Below are positions 10,935-23,078 of a stretch of DNA of 64,000 nt, one piece after another; within the stretch, counting starts at the first letter, position 1, and each line of letters starts with the position of its first letter. Position numbers and translations under genes: made by a program. The DNA is taken from NCBI GenBank assembly GCA_030077755.1, contig JAQJZZ010000018.1, positions 1,922,001-1,986,000 of the forward strand. The letters are read 5' to 3'. Below the pieces are notes generated by a model, which was not told the origin of the DNA, did not search any database, and was given only the letters and a program-made list of their open reading frames with translations. The DNA comes from Filosporella fistucella. Its lineage: Eukaryota > Ascomycota > Leotiomycetes > Helotiales.

Positions 10935-13900
10935 AGTAGGTAACTAGATAGATTGCTCTTACACATGCCTGCATATCTGCATACCACGGAATAGCTCGTC
11001 GTAAAGTGAGCATTCTCATTTGACAGGAGCTATTATTGCAACTGGAACGAAGCCCCAGCTGCAGCCCAGTTCACGGCTGATAGATTCAACCACCTTCACC
11101 TTCACCCACTCCTCACTCTCGTGTTCGTGCTTTCAAGAGTTAACGTTGCCCTGAAGGAAATGATCGACGCAGTGGCAAGTGTGGCAACAAAGGGAATACT
11201 CGAGGCACTCTCACTGCATGCGCTCTGCTTTTATAATGAAATTGCTTTTCCACTTGTTCTCTCAAATCACACAAGGCAGATACAGATTCTATGGTCCCAC
11301 ATGGAAATAAAAGGGTGTATACAGAAACTAACCCAGTGCTCTCCTAACAAATCAACTCCCCTCGATGGCTGTCATTCCCACATCCCTTTGAAGCTGCACA
11401 CCGACATCGAGAGCCAGAAAATGCAGAAGTAAAGATCTACAAACCTATATTTCAAAAGGAAATCAATCAACGGGGCACTGTCCCTCAAAAGTGACGTCTT
11501 CAACTGCACCTTCTTAGATAAAACCAATGCACCTTGCCCGTCGCACAAATATATCTGGCTGTCGTGGAGAAATCGAAAGCACGGTTCCATAAGTGTGCAC
11601 GAAAAATTATGATCCGGGAAGTAATTGCCTCCCAGATCCTACTCTTTCGTCGTTTTTTGATGAAATGTATTTGCATTAATTTCCTACTGTATTGTATCTG
11701 TATCGTCCATGCAATTTTCTCCCAAACGCAAAATCTGAATCAGAGTGTTCATTGTTTTAGACACTGGGAGTGGGATCAGCATTATCGTGAATTTAGCTCG
11801 CGGTTTGTACCTTTCATGCTGAAATACAGAAGGTCTCAGCGAGTCAGCCAGGTCTGACTTTTGCACACTTGATGTCTTACCTACTCACGGCTGCGGTCGG
11901 AATTCCGATGAATCATTATTCCTCGCATCGGAAGATGCAAAAAACACAGAACTTTCCCAGAAATCGTATTAAAAGTCATTCTCACCGAATATAGTCGAGC
12001 TTCCTCCACTGTGTGTTGTGTTTCCTTTAACTGCCCAGGGTTAGTTCTAACCGGAGCCTACCTCCGGACTGGGAATCCACTCACCGGACAGAGCCCTGGT
12101 CTATCGCAACTTTGCGCTATGACGAACGGGAAGTTTATGCTTCTACAAATGACCATTCAAATTCTGCAATTGTGCATTTCTCCTTCAATGCTTTTTCGAT
12201 CCTGAATAGGAGCATCGGAGCACATTCGAGAGAATGTCAACCGCTCATTCTGATTGAATGGGATTCAAAATGGATGGCAAAGTCAAGCCATTGCGACCCG
12301 TTTGCTTACATGGTGACATTTCTAACCCCGCATCAGCTCGTGTCTGCGTCCAGTTTCAATTTTTGAAGTAGGAAATACATTGATCTTTGTATCACTGCTC
12401 GACCCCAGGGAGTCCTTCTATGCAGTATGATTTTCAGTATTCGCCTCGAGTATTTCATGATTGTGTTTCTCGAATGGAGGATTTAAGATCATCGAGTTTC
12501 TTCTTGTAATAGAGGCACGAACACAACATCCATCTCCTATGTCTACAATCTCTCCTTTCCTCCCAACAAGAGAATTCGGCCCATGATTGCCGATACCAGG
12601 CACTACCCGTACCGCTGTCTCGTCCTTCCGCCAGCACCAGGCTTACCTGCATCGAAATATCATCCTTTCTCCAGCATCGAGCTTACCAACTTCAATAGCA
12701 CTTGCATTTCAGCCAGCAATCCTCTCGATCGTCAGTAGAAGCCTTTCTTGTCTTCACATCGAGGCTTTTGCAACTCCCGGTCAGCGCAAATAGTATCAAT
12801 TAGCTACCGTATCCAACAACACATCTAGCCCGATCACTGGCAACATCTCTCTACCGGTATTCAGACATCCACTCTTTCCCATATCAAACCTAATAAACTA
12901 CATCGTTGTCCCGAACACGACAAGCCATCCACATCGTCAATAACCCTGCTCATCTCACCTAATCTGCAAGTATTATCCACGATGCATCACCTTCTACCTC
13001 ACCATCCAAACAAGAATATAAAGGCAGCGAACACCAACCGTATACCTACCCCTACCACTGTAAACATCCGCCACCATGTATTGGCATGCACGCACGCCTT
13101 GGAACGGGTGTCCCCACCTCTCGTGTGTGAGCTGTCTCCTTACCGGTACTCCTGCCAGGCTCTCTCACATGTAGCCGAGACATCGCTGGCACTCTCCAAC
13201 CACTCATCTGCATCTCATGCTTTTCTCGGGGAATAGCCCGCTCACCATCGTGGAATTACGGTTTGGAGGTTGTAACACAGATGTGCCTTTCTTTGCGTAA
13301 TAGTCGTACGATTTTCCCAAAGTCCCCTAAACGCCACGATGGAGAGTCTAGACCCGAGGGGAATGAGTATATAACCTTTTGTGGCTTCAAGGAGGTCCTA
13401 AATCAAGTTAATATAAAGCATCTTTCCCCCTCATTTTCCCCTCTCGTTGTAAGCGTTTGTCGGATAATATCGTCTTAATATTTCACGATGTATAGATCCC
13501 CATCCCAGATCCATGAATCGAGACGAGGGCTTATATTTGTTTGAACATTTAAAGTTTTCTCCATTTTCTTGGCTGAAAGAAAGAAGACCATAGCTGCGAA
13601 TGGGCTTCCTCTTTCTACACTAATTTTTTTTTTGGCTTTCCCTTCGTTTGTTGCGAGAATAAGCCTCGATGGCGACGACATGTATGCAGATCAAGAATCG
13701 GGGTCAGAGACAGTGATACAGAACGGTAGGTGGGTTTCAAACATATGCCGAAAAACACGGATTGCATGTGAGGTGGCGGTTATAGGAGGGGAAAGATGCG
13801 AAAACGAGTTGACGTGGTAATGCTATGCAGAGAGGTAGTGCCATCACGTGAAGAGAAAAGGGGAAACTTTGACATTTGTCATATTTTTGAAATTGGACCT

Positions 13901-14135
13901 AGGTGTTCTGTAATCCTGTTACGGAGGTGAAGTTTTCGAAATCTGTAGGTGGGTATCGTATGATGTGCTGATGCTGCTTGAAGCCCGGAGAATTGTGTTG
14001 ATCACATGACCGTACACGTGACAATGAAGAGAGGCGCTTACGGCATCAAATATGACGGCCTGAGGCCTCTATAACTTTCAACCACGACTAGAGGTGCTGC
14101 TCCTTTCAGCACCTGACACCGCGTACCGCGTTCTC

Positions 14136-14141
14136 ACGCGT
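14136..14141. promoter_or_regulatory. MCB-like box (ACGCGT) upstream of RPA3
   Basis: A palindromic ACGCGT, the binding word of the yeast MBF complex that drives G1/S genes, lies 174-179 bases before the RPA3 start codon. RPA genes are classic MBF targets in yeasts. Activity here is inference. Confidence 0.45.
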
Positions 14142-14314
14142 CTTCTTCCCAAATTTCCATCTCGATTTCCATTTCACGAAACACTCAACACCACCATATC
14201 TCCACTCCAAACCATCACCATCTATCTCCCTCCTCCAACTCCAATTCCGACTCCACCTCAACCCCCAAATCTCAATCTGACCCCCTCAAAACCCTCACGA
14301 CCTCCTCTCTCAAA

Positions 14315-14736
14315 ATGACAACCCCTTCAACCCCGCGCCTCACATCCCCCTACCTCGACTCCTTCACCAACCGAACAATCCGCCTTGTAGGCAAAGTAAC
14401 CCAGCTCCGCGGCGAGCAAGCAACGCTTGATTCCGATGGTGCTGTAACGGCGCATCTGAATCGTGATGCGCATCTTACGGTGGGAAACTGGGTTGAGGTT
14501 GTGGGGAAGGTGAATCAGGATTTGAGTGTTAAGGTTCTACTTGCTAGGGATTGGGGGAAGGATGGTAGGTTTTAGTTTTCTTTCTGTTCTTCTGGGGAAG
14601 AGGGTTGGGATTTGGGGTTTTGAATTTTAGGAAAAGAGGAGAGGATGTGGCTAATGATTCTACAGTTGATTTTGAGAGTGTGAAAGCTGTGGTGGACGCT
14701 ACGCATCGGTATAAAGAGATTTTCTACGAGGCATGA
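14315..14736 (+). CDS. RFA3: Replication protein A subunit 3 (RPA14-like)
   Basis: This is the small subunit of the heterotrimeric single-strand-DNA-binding complex RPA used in replication and repair. Exons are 14315-14564 and 14666-14736, separated by a 101-base intron with an ideal GGCTAATG branch and TACAG acceptor; the product is 106 residues, the usual size. The single OB fold is visible: PYLDSFTNRTIRLVGKVTQL opens it, then DGAVTAHLNRDAHLTVGNWV, then EVVGKVNQDLSVKVLLARDW. The C-terminal helix used for trimer formation is in exon 2 (VDFESVKAVVDATHRYKEIF). Stopping at the unspliced TAG (14573) would lose this helix, which supports the intron. An ACGCGT box lies ~175 bases upstream. Confidence 0.9.
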
Positions 14737-15835
14737 ATATATTGAGGTCAGATCAATGCTACACACGAGAGAGGATTTCATCTGAGCTTGGGCATGCTGA
14801 GTGAGGGAATTGATGTTGAAGAAGCATGAATGATGAATATTGAGACCAAAATTCTCCGTATCGCATGGGATGAAATCGATGAGGGACCAATGGACGATGG
14901 CGGGATTGTTTCTATCTGGCATGGTGGTTACATCCCTTTCCCCTCAAATATAGATAAGGGGATAATGAATTTTATGAGCTTCACATTGTTCAAATGTTTA
15001 AATGGTAGTATAAAGATCTGCTAATAATTCATCTTCCTTACCTGGACCCTCACAACCTTTCTCTAAGAACCATTTTCGAATCAAAGTATTCCAACCCTTG
15101 AAACCGATCAGAAATCCAGATGGTAGCTTTCACAAAATACCCATCGTCTTTAGGGACTCAAATCAGCCTCCTCAGTCACTGTTTCGATGGCTATTTGAAG
15201 GTTACACACGTGATATATATCTACGTCAATACTACTTGGTAGAAAAGCAAAAACAATCACAACGTGCTGAAGTATACATAGACCTTTCTATTCTTCTCGA
15301 AAATATGATCATTTCTCCATCTCATATAGACATATCCCAAAATCATATAATCTCCATACTATCTCTTCACACAGATTTAACTCTAATAACAGCGAAACTA
15401 GGATTCCGCCTGTCGCGCTTTCTGGTAAAAGTGCAAGTGCAAAGTACAGACTTCTTATTCAAAGTAGGCCGAAAAGGAAAAGCAGAAATATTCATATCCT
15501 GCTAGAAAATACATAGATTCATCAATAAAGCTATCCCGAGCACTCTAGAAGCAACATTCGGACCATGTGAAAACATACAACGAGATCATCAATATCAAAT
15601 CAGAACCTTGGAAGGATGTTTTCAACGACTCTCTCATATTCCTGATCATGTACCCGTCAGGTAAGGCAAGTAGCGAACGCTTAGGTCACTCTAACTACAA
15701 CCATCACTCCATCAATGAAAAACGCCCTCCATGTATCAATGCCAATGCCAATACCAATGCCCATGTATCCAGCTAGACCTCAAAACACCACGCTATGCGC
15801 TATGCAAAACATACAAAGAAAAGAACTCATCGCAA
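14737..15835. other. Intergenic region between RPA3 and the Ams2/Spt21-like gene
   Basis: Both flanking genes end toward this stretch. ORFs such as 15098-15505 (plus) show no family similarity. A small CAATGC-type hexamer repeat (four units) lies at 15737-15760. No RNA gene was recognised. Confidence 0.5.
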
Positions 15836-18800
15836 TCAAGATTTCTCCGTCGCACTCTGCATTAACTCTCTCTCCTTCCCCTTTGTTTTATCAGGAGATT
15901 CAGGTTCCTTCTTAATCATACTATCGTGTTCTTTTTCGAATCGTCGGAATTCCTCCCAAGAAATATTTCCCATCGTTAGAGGGTCTTCGTATAGATGGAA
16001 AGCTCGTGATGGTGGTGAACTCGGCATTGGGACATCGGTGGAGAAGAAATCCTCTAGGTTAAAATTTATATCCACATGTGAATCATGCTCTATGTTAGGA
16101 AGATCTGGTAAGGTACCAAAATCGTATTCAGTATTTCTCATTGGTGATGTTTGATTGTTGGCCTCAGACATCATCTGATTCAATGTAGCTGTAAATGGAG
16201 AGTCGAAGACATGCTCATGATTTCGAGGCGATCGTCGAGGAGTGCGAGTTGGTGTTCCGTGGAATAGAAGACCCTGTCCAGGTGACTTTCCAGACCTAAT
16301 CGACCTCGAAACACTTCTAGTAATAGGACGGTGACTTGGAGTCGGACGAGTAGGAGTTTTGAATGGATTTTGAGGTGGTGTCTTCTGAGTAGGTGTTGAA
16401 GGCCTTGGTGCTTCACCCTTCGTCATTTCTTCATCGAAGAGTCTCATCAATTCGGAATCCTCATCTCCTATATCGATAGCTGGTGGACAATTCTCCTTGT
16501 CTGCCATCTCCACCATGCTTTCTTTCGGTGATCGGAACTCAGTAGCAATGGTAACAACATTTGCTACAACTTCACCCAAAACTTTTGGAGATCCATCCTT
16601 TCTAGGCGATGGAAACAAAAGTCGTCTTGTCGAACCAAGATCATCCTCCTCAAGATCAATAGGGCTATGTGCGGTTCCAGCCCATCGAGCTGGACTGGAC
16701 TGTATTGCCCTCCTTAACGCTGCGGATGCTGCATCGGATGTCATTGCTTTCAGACGCTTTTCAGGACGAGGGCGGCCACTACCTGATCTTCGGGCCTGGT
16801 TTGCTGCTTGAACTCCCTGCTCCCCTTGCTGTGCTACGGCAGTAGTATCCGCAGGCGACACCCCTTCAGGTTGCATTATTGCTTCAGATTGGGGAAATGC
16901 TGCCTCAGATTGTGGGAAATAAGCCTCTGATTGCGGATAATTTGCCTCAGATGTTGGCACCAGGAAATTTTGTTGCTGCTGGTTTTTCGCTTTAGATCGT
17001 TGGTTACCCTTCTTCTTATCACCTTGTCTATTGCTTCCTGATTCCCAACGTTCCTTTGGTCGCTGGGTCTTGTATTTGGACATCCAAATACCACATGCTA
17101 GTAAAATTAGCCATATCCACTATTTAAATCTGTAATACTTACGGTTGCAAAGCAGAAATTCCTTAAAGTTACCCTGATTCTCTTGCGGCCCCAGGAATTT
17201 CTTGATAAGCTGATATGAAGTTGGCTTTCCATCAGGATTACGAGTTAAGATGTTGATTGCAGTAACCCGTCCAGGCTCATCAGAGTAGTCGTGATATCCA
17301 GGTTCACCTTGGCATTCTTGAGACCAAGCCTTTCTCCAAGTAGGAGTCGTGATAGCACCACAATTGCTGCAGAACGGTGGCATCTTTCCTTTAGCAATTG
17401 CCTCCTCTAATTTCTGCTGAATTGCTGCTTTTTTCGCCATCATGGTGCGACTGTAAGGGATACCATTGATAGGTTGCATCTGATTCATGGGCATATTTGG
17501 ATAATATGGTGGTCCTGGATATGGCTGCATAGGAGCGTCCGTAGCCGGGTGTGGTGCTTCGGACCAAGTTTGAGATCGTTGAAGAGTTGAAGGAGGTAAG
17601 ACAGGATCGCTTGCAGGCACTTGAGGTGGTGTAGGAAGGGTGAGTGAGCCCATCGATGCTGTGCGAGCCATCGTTCGGGATGCAGGACGTGAATTACTTG
17701 TAGGGGCAAGTGGCGGTGCTTGAAGAGGGGGCAGTGTCTCAGCAGGTTGGGGAGCAGCTTTATCTTGTATCGCTTCAGGAATTTGTACTGGCGGAGAATT
17801 TGCTTGGACAGGTGCCTGAGACAGAGGTGTTGGTTGCGACTGTGGTTTTTGGGACTGACTCATTGAAGTAGTGCGGGAGCCTGAACGATTCTTCTTCAAC
17901 GGTGGCAAAGTTTGACCGTCTTCTGACATGACACTGCCTGCTCGAATGACAGCAGACACAGCTTTCTCATGTGCTAGTCCTGCTTGCTCATTGTATGGCA
18001 TACGAGTAGGAAGAAGCTCCACCGGCCCAGGCATGACATGTTGCATCACGAATTCGAATTCTGGTTCAGCCGGAGAAGGGGCCGGTTCTGATGGACGAGC
18101 ACGTTCATACCGCACTATCTCAACCTCATCATCCTCTATCGGGCGTATAGTCTCATCATCTTCTCCAAACAAGTCATCGAGAGAGCCACTCATGAATCCA
18201 GAATCAGTTCTAGGCATTTGAGGTAAGACGGGACTGGAAGCACAAGGTGGGCTTGATCTCATGGGCGATGCTGGCCTAGTTCTCATCACAGGAGGAGATG
18301 AACCAATGTCCGGGAGTGTTCCTACAGGACTATATGAACGTTCTGGAGAAGGATTGTTGGATTCAATAGAGTTCTTTAGTTGATCTTGGGATGGTTGTAA
18401 TGGGGGATATGGAGAGGTATGCTGTCTTGGAGGTCCTGCAAGCTGGGTTGCAAATGAATCACGTCGAAGGCCACTTTGGGCAGGAGGCCTATCACGGGCG
18501 AGGTGTTGATTTGGTTGAATCGGAACTGGTGTTGGGGCACGAGGAATGTCCTGGAGATGATTCTTGGGGGCCAGTGGAGCATTTGGCGCCATTGCAATAG
18601 GTCTGAACAGGCGTAATGACCCGGCAGTACTTGCAGCAACACGCAAAGAATCAGAATTGGTTCCTAAGTTGGAGTTATTCTTCCAATCGGTTGCCTTCGT
18701 GACCTTCGCTCGCTTTTTAGGGGCTGGACCATCATCTCCATCGGTACCCTCTTCATAGCCTGATGTGTTGCCGCCAGCAGTTCCCATAGCCTTTGGTTTC

Positions 18801-19750
18801 TTACTCCTTGGTCTCTTTACAGTTGCTCGAGATGAAGGTCGAGAAGTTTTGGTTCCTTTAACTTCAGAGGCACTGGCTCGACCTTCATTTCCGGAATTCT
18901 CTGCATTCGAGGTTTGGCTGAAAGGGTCTAGCGCAGGTGTGGGAGGAAGGCTTGGGATCAGCAGCTGGTTGACTACTTCCATGCTCATACCATCACGTTG
19001 GTGTGTCGAAGGAGTGGGTGCGTTCACAGCTGCTGTCTTATTTGCCATTTGTCCAAGATTCGGGTTCGACTGCAGAAAGGTATTCCACTCGTTAGGGTCG
19101 AAATTTGGTGGCAGTCCCTTACTCAGCTCTCGGTATTTCTCCATGGCATCTAAGTATTCACCCTGTAAAACTGTAGGTACTGGCACAAGTCTCAATTTGA
19201 CCTCCAAAGTCTCCTTCACACCATTCGAGAAAATTCCAAGGATGTTTTTACAGACGCGCCCTGTAATGAGTTGTCTCGATTGTAGTGCCGGAGCATCAGG
19301 TGTAGGTGAAGCCGAAGCCAGAGCACGAGAAAGCATTCCTTGGCCCACAAGAGGGTTATCGTACTCAGAGTAATCGTATGCGTACACAGTGTAGTCGTGG
19401 CCCAGTCTATTAACCAACTCCGGACTGCACTGAATGATAGCATTTATGCATGTCTTTAACTCCACTACTCCAATCGAGGTCGTCTCATCCATAGCCACAG
19501 TTTGTATCTCCAGTACATGAGGCCATCGTGCCAGACAATTGGTCTTATTTTGGTCGTCGAAGGTATAAAGGACTTTCACTGTAGATCGAGACGCGATTAG
19601 TTTTCTCTATTGTGGCTAGACAAAGCCATAATACATACGTCTCATAGGTCTGATTGTGACGCCATCATTACCCGTATCGTTCTGAGGAGCCGGATCAGGA
19701 TTATACTGAAAAGGTGAAAAGGCGGGAGGTGTGCCAATTGGGGTCGACAT
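15836..19750 (-). CDS. Ams2/Spt21-like protein with GATA-type zinc finger
   Basis: Exons on the minus strand are 19750-19639, 19578-17143 and 17097-15836 (introns of 60 and 45 bases), giving 1269 residues. The conserved N-terminal domain is at ~38-170 (LKVLYTFDDQNKTNCLARWP; YTVYAYDYSEYDNPLVGQGM), typical of Ams2/Spt21. These proteins control histone gene expression and, in fission yeast, centromeric CENP-A loading. A long Pro/Ser-rich disordered middle with basic patches follows. A GATA-like finger lies at ~774-851: CSNCGAITTPTWRKAW, a long insert, then LCNPCGIWM completed across the second intron. The two Cys pairs are separated by 70 residues, far more than in canonical GATA fingers. The C-terminus is disordered with short basic and acidic patches. 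An ACGCGT box lies ~180 bases upstream of the start. Confidence 0.85.
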
Positions 19751-20557
19751 TGCAACCTTTGGTGGCCACAATACCAGCACCAGCAGGCTTAGAATTGTTC
19801 GGAAGCTCCAGAATTATGTTCGAGAGGATCGTAGAGTCATTGGAGGTAATTCAGGCCGTAAAATAATTTATTTCGTTGAACAATTCCGGTGGCTAGGTTC
19901 ATACCCGCGTCAAGGTCGCGATGTATGTACGCGTTGAAGAATGCGGGCGTTAAGGAGTTTGAGTGAGTATCAGTAGATTCTAAAAGATGTAAAGGATGGG
20001 CGAGCCAAAGTTTATCCAAAACGAACTCGAAAGAATATTGTTTTGGAAGTGAATAAGTTTATGTGTAGCTGTCGTTGAAAGTGAGTTGTGCTGTTGATGA
20101 AGCTCAAACCACCCAATGATCGCGGACCAATTTTAGCGCGAGGCTCTTCTTTTGTAGTGGCCTCAGGCTTCGATATTATGTTAGGCTGCAAATATTTTCG
20201 TTAGTGGTGTCCCCCGGCTCGCGTAATCCAATCTCAAATATGATATCAAAAGGCAACACACCAACCCGAGATAAAATATTTATTTGAAGAGCGGGGCAGC
20301 TGATCCTTTTATAGTCTCGCCAGAGAAAAGTTCAAGATATGGCGCTTAGATCTATGACTCAGCTCATCCTTCTACTCCTAGGCAACACCCCTTTCTCATC
20401 ACATGATTTACTCCCCTTTCTCAATGATTTTCGTCAATTCAGCTGCGATCGCTTGTATTTCATCGACAATGTCGCATGCCGTATCATCCGATGTTACCGT
20501 ACAATTTCCCACACAAATATCATACAACACAATGATGTTTGCCACATCCCTCGCTGT
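19751..20557. other. Promoter of the Ams2/Spt21-like gene and 3' flank of the hydrolase gene
   Basis: Apart from the ACGCGT box, no gene, RNA or repeat was recognised in these ~800 bases. ORFs at 20339-20751 overlap the 3' end of the hydrolase gene antisense and are shadows. Confidence 0.5.
19929..19934. promoter_or_regulatory. MCB-like box (ACGCGT) upstream of the Ams2/Spt21-like gene
   Basis: This ACGCGT lies 179-184 bases upstream of the minus-strand start at 19750, almost the same distance as the box upstream of RPA3. SPT21 and Ams2 act in S phase, so G1/S control is plausible but unproven. Confidence 0.4.
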
Positions 20558-22250
20558 CTATTCTACATTCTTGGGCTCGGCCGAACCCTCTTGCACTGAC
20601 TCTTCAGCCTTTTCCGATGATTCTTCAACTTTTTCTTCCGGCGACCCTTCCGCTTTCTCAGTCACGGACGCTGATACTTCTTTTGCCACCGGTTGAACGA
20701 CCTCTTCCTCACTTGGTGCAGAGATCCATACTGCTTTGCCTTCACTATTGATAGTCGTCTTTCTATCCAACACCTCCTGTACCACCTCCCTCACACCTTG
20801 CTTCCCTTTCCTCTCACTGACAAATAATCGCACAATGTCCTTCGGAGATGCCAAGCCCTGCTTCACCACTTGATATACAGTATCTTCGGTGGGGAGATTG
20901 AGATGACGATGAGGATAGTGCTCATAAACCCCGGCGGTTAATAGACGCAAACGAGGCGTGCCCTCGGGAACCTTGAAAAATTCATCCACCTTCTCACCAA
21001 ACTTATCTTGAGGCTTAATATCCTCAAGAGAAGCTGGCTGCCATGAAGGCTTTCCATCTTTATCAATCAACAACGCACGTACCCCCTCGGTGAAATCGGG
21101 ATGAGCCATGAATTTGGCTGCGAGTTGGTGTTCACGTTGGAAAGTTTCTGAAATGTTCCATTTCTGACCGAGTTGCATCTGTCGGAGAGTCACATAGACG
21201 CTGGTAGGCGACCGTTGATGTAAGGTGGCAAGTGTCTTCTCTGCCCATGCCTGCATCTCTCCAGTTTCGGCCTGGAGTGCAGCAATGATCTTAGGGACAC
21301 TAGACTGACCAAAACATCGGTCGATAGCGTTTCTCAGCTCGCCTTGGATGAGCATTGGCTCGTCGTGTGGTAGACCTGTACAGAATTCCTCAATAGTAGA
21401 ATCGATGACCTCTAGTCTCTCTGTTAATTTCTGCCAATCGTTGAATCGTAGTTCTGCAAGTCGACGCTCCAATGCTGGTAATGAGGTCGAGTGAATGTAA
21501 TGTGTTCCAACACCGGCATAGAATGCGTTCACACCCTTTAGCCTTTCGCTCGTAAGGGCCAGATAGGTACCCACTGCTCCAGGCATCCGGGGTAAGAAGA
21601 ATGACGCCCCAACATCTGGAAAGAATCCAATAGTCGTTTCAGGCATGGCAAACAGAGTCCTCTCTGTTACTATCCGGAAGGGTGCATGGATACTCAATCC
21701 AACTCCTCCGCCCATCGTGATACCATCCAAAAATGCAACATATGGTTTTCCGTATGTAGCAATTAGATGATCTAGCTTGTATTCCAGTTCGAAGTATTGT
21801 GTTGATCTCTTTTGGCCCTCCTCTCCAGTCATATTGTCCTGTGCAAGGTGTTTAACATCTCCACCCGCACAGAAAGCCTTTGGACCAGATCCTTTGATGA
21901 TAACCACATTTGCCATGTCTGATTTCGCCCATTCCTGCAGCCTAGGCACGATTTTCCGGATCATAGATCCGTTGAGAGAATGGAGGGCCTTCGGCCGATT
22001 GAGTTCGATCGTTCGTACTCCAAATAGAGTGTTGAATAACACATCCTCTGGATCATCTCCTTTCAATTCCTTAATGGGCTGTTCTTCGGGGACTGACTTT
22101 CGATCCCTTGGCTTGTCAGGGGGTCTCTCTGATTCTGAAGCTGTAGACATCTAAACTCTGTCAATTGTATTCTCCTCGTCATCTGCAAATGTATCGCACC
22201 TCTGCTTTGCGCGCGAACGCAGGATTGGTGATTTTAGCTCTCAAAGGCAT
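20558..22250 (-). CDS. EHD3: 3-hydroxyisobutyryl-CoA hydrolase (enoyl-CoA hydratase/isomerase family)
   Basis: This enzyme hydrolyses 3-hydroxyisobutyryl-CoA in valine catabolism, normally in mitochondria. The main exon is 22150-20558. A first exon of 17 codons at 22250-22200 (MPLRAKITNPAFARKAE) joins it across a 49-base intron ending TTTAG, giving 547 residues. The short exon supplies a basic, amphipathic presequence. The donor is GTGCGA, weaker than the neighbours', so this exon is probable rather than certain. Family motifs (full numbering): ELNRPKALHSLN (~66-77), CAGGDVKHLAQ (~111-121), GITMGGGVGLSIHAPFR (~160-176) with the oxyanion glycines, and PETTIGFFPDVGASFFLPR (~187-205). A Lys/Glu-rich tail follows. 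Valine-CoA hydrolases usually end ~380-480, so the C-terminus is extended. Confidence 0.88.
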
Positions 22251-22549
22251 GGTTCCACGAATTGAGCTACAGCGCACCGCCGTCCCAGCTCTACAACAGA
22301 AAGATTTTGCAAACATCAGAGAAAAAGTCCACAAGAATCAAAGGAAATGCGTTTGGACTAAAAGAGCGCGGAGTAACTGCTAGCCATGTGCCTCGATATT
22401 CCTCGACCTCGGGTTTATTTTTTGGGCGGCCCGATGCTTTGGGATTTCGATTGCCGAGCTAACCACATTGGGACGCATCGCGAGTTGATTTGAACGACAG
22501 CTTCGCGAGGCATCAAAAAAGTTGTATCAACGCCTAGAACAACGATATC

Positions 22550-23078
22550 ATGGCGGACGCAAAGATTCAGTATGTATACCAATTCTATTGATGTACATAT
22601 AGCTAATATCAATACAGGGAACTTCTCGCAAAGCCACGAAACGAGCTCACGTACGTTCAAACTCTGGCGCATCCCGCCGATTTCATTGACTGACCTTGCA
22701 CCAGTGAGTTCGAGATCGCACAGCTCGAAGAGCACGAATTTACATCGGGACCTCTTTCTATTCTCCAGACCGCCGTCCGATCGCACACCCAAGTTCTCAT
22801 CTCATGCCGAAACAACAGAAAGCTGCTCGCGCGCGTGAAGGCGTTTGATAGGCATTGCAATATGGTTTTAGAGAATGTGAAGGAGATGTGGACAGAGATA
22901 CCAAGAAATGCACAGGGAAAGAAGGGTAGACCAGTGAACAAGGATAGATTCATCAGCAAGATGTGAGTTATTTGGAGGGGGGGCGGTGGTTGGATTGCAG
23001 GTGCACGGAATATTTTTGCTGACATGTGGTATTAGGTTCTTGAGAGGAGATTCAGTCATCCTGGTATTGTTGAGTTGA
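22550..23078 (+). CDS. SMD2: Small nuclear ribonucleoprotein Sm D2
   Basis: This core spliceosomal Sm protein is part of the heptameric ring on U1, U2, U4 and U5 snRNAs. Four exons are assembled: 22550-22569, 22618-22650, 22705-22962 and 23036-23078. The introns (48, 54 and 73 bases) are all GT-AG and in phase. The 117-residue product matches the usual size (human 118). The Sm1 motif is [20 protein letters not shown]; Sm2 is complete only after splicing to the last exon ([17 protein letters not shown]). The highly conserved [20 protein letters not shown] is intact. It starts about 300 bases from, and divergently to, the hydrolase gene. A gene cut into tiny 20- and 33-base exons is easy for automatic annotation to miss. 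Confidence 0.95.

Larger units (their letters stand above)
8094..14314. other. About 6.2 kb with no recognised gene, upstream of the bZIP gene and RPA3
   Basis: The left part is the bZIP leader and promoter. ORFs here are short, overlap each other and show no family resemblance; several are low-complexity (a His/Tyr-rich frame at 9424-9687, GGAT-rich DNA at 9530-9600). Short GTA-rich words cluster at 9040-9110, 9817-9840 and 10905-10945. Around 12-13.3 kb the sequence is C/A-rich and mRNA-leader-like on the plus strand, so an untranslated transcript is possible. The right end contains E-box-like TCACGTGA (13844-13851) and CACGTG (14015-14020) and an ACGCGT box for RPA3. Confidence 0.5.

Noticed and set aside
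14094..14318. Frame directly before RPA3 whose stop overlaps the RPA3 ATG
   Set aside because: It starts at GTG, has low-complexity Pro/Thr content and lies in the leader; it is not a supported upstream ORF.
15098..15505. 135-codon plus-strand ORF
   Set aside because: AT-rich composition, no family resemblance, and no leader or splice context.
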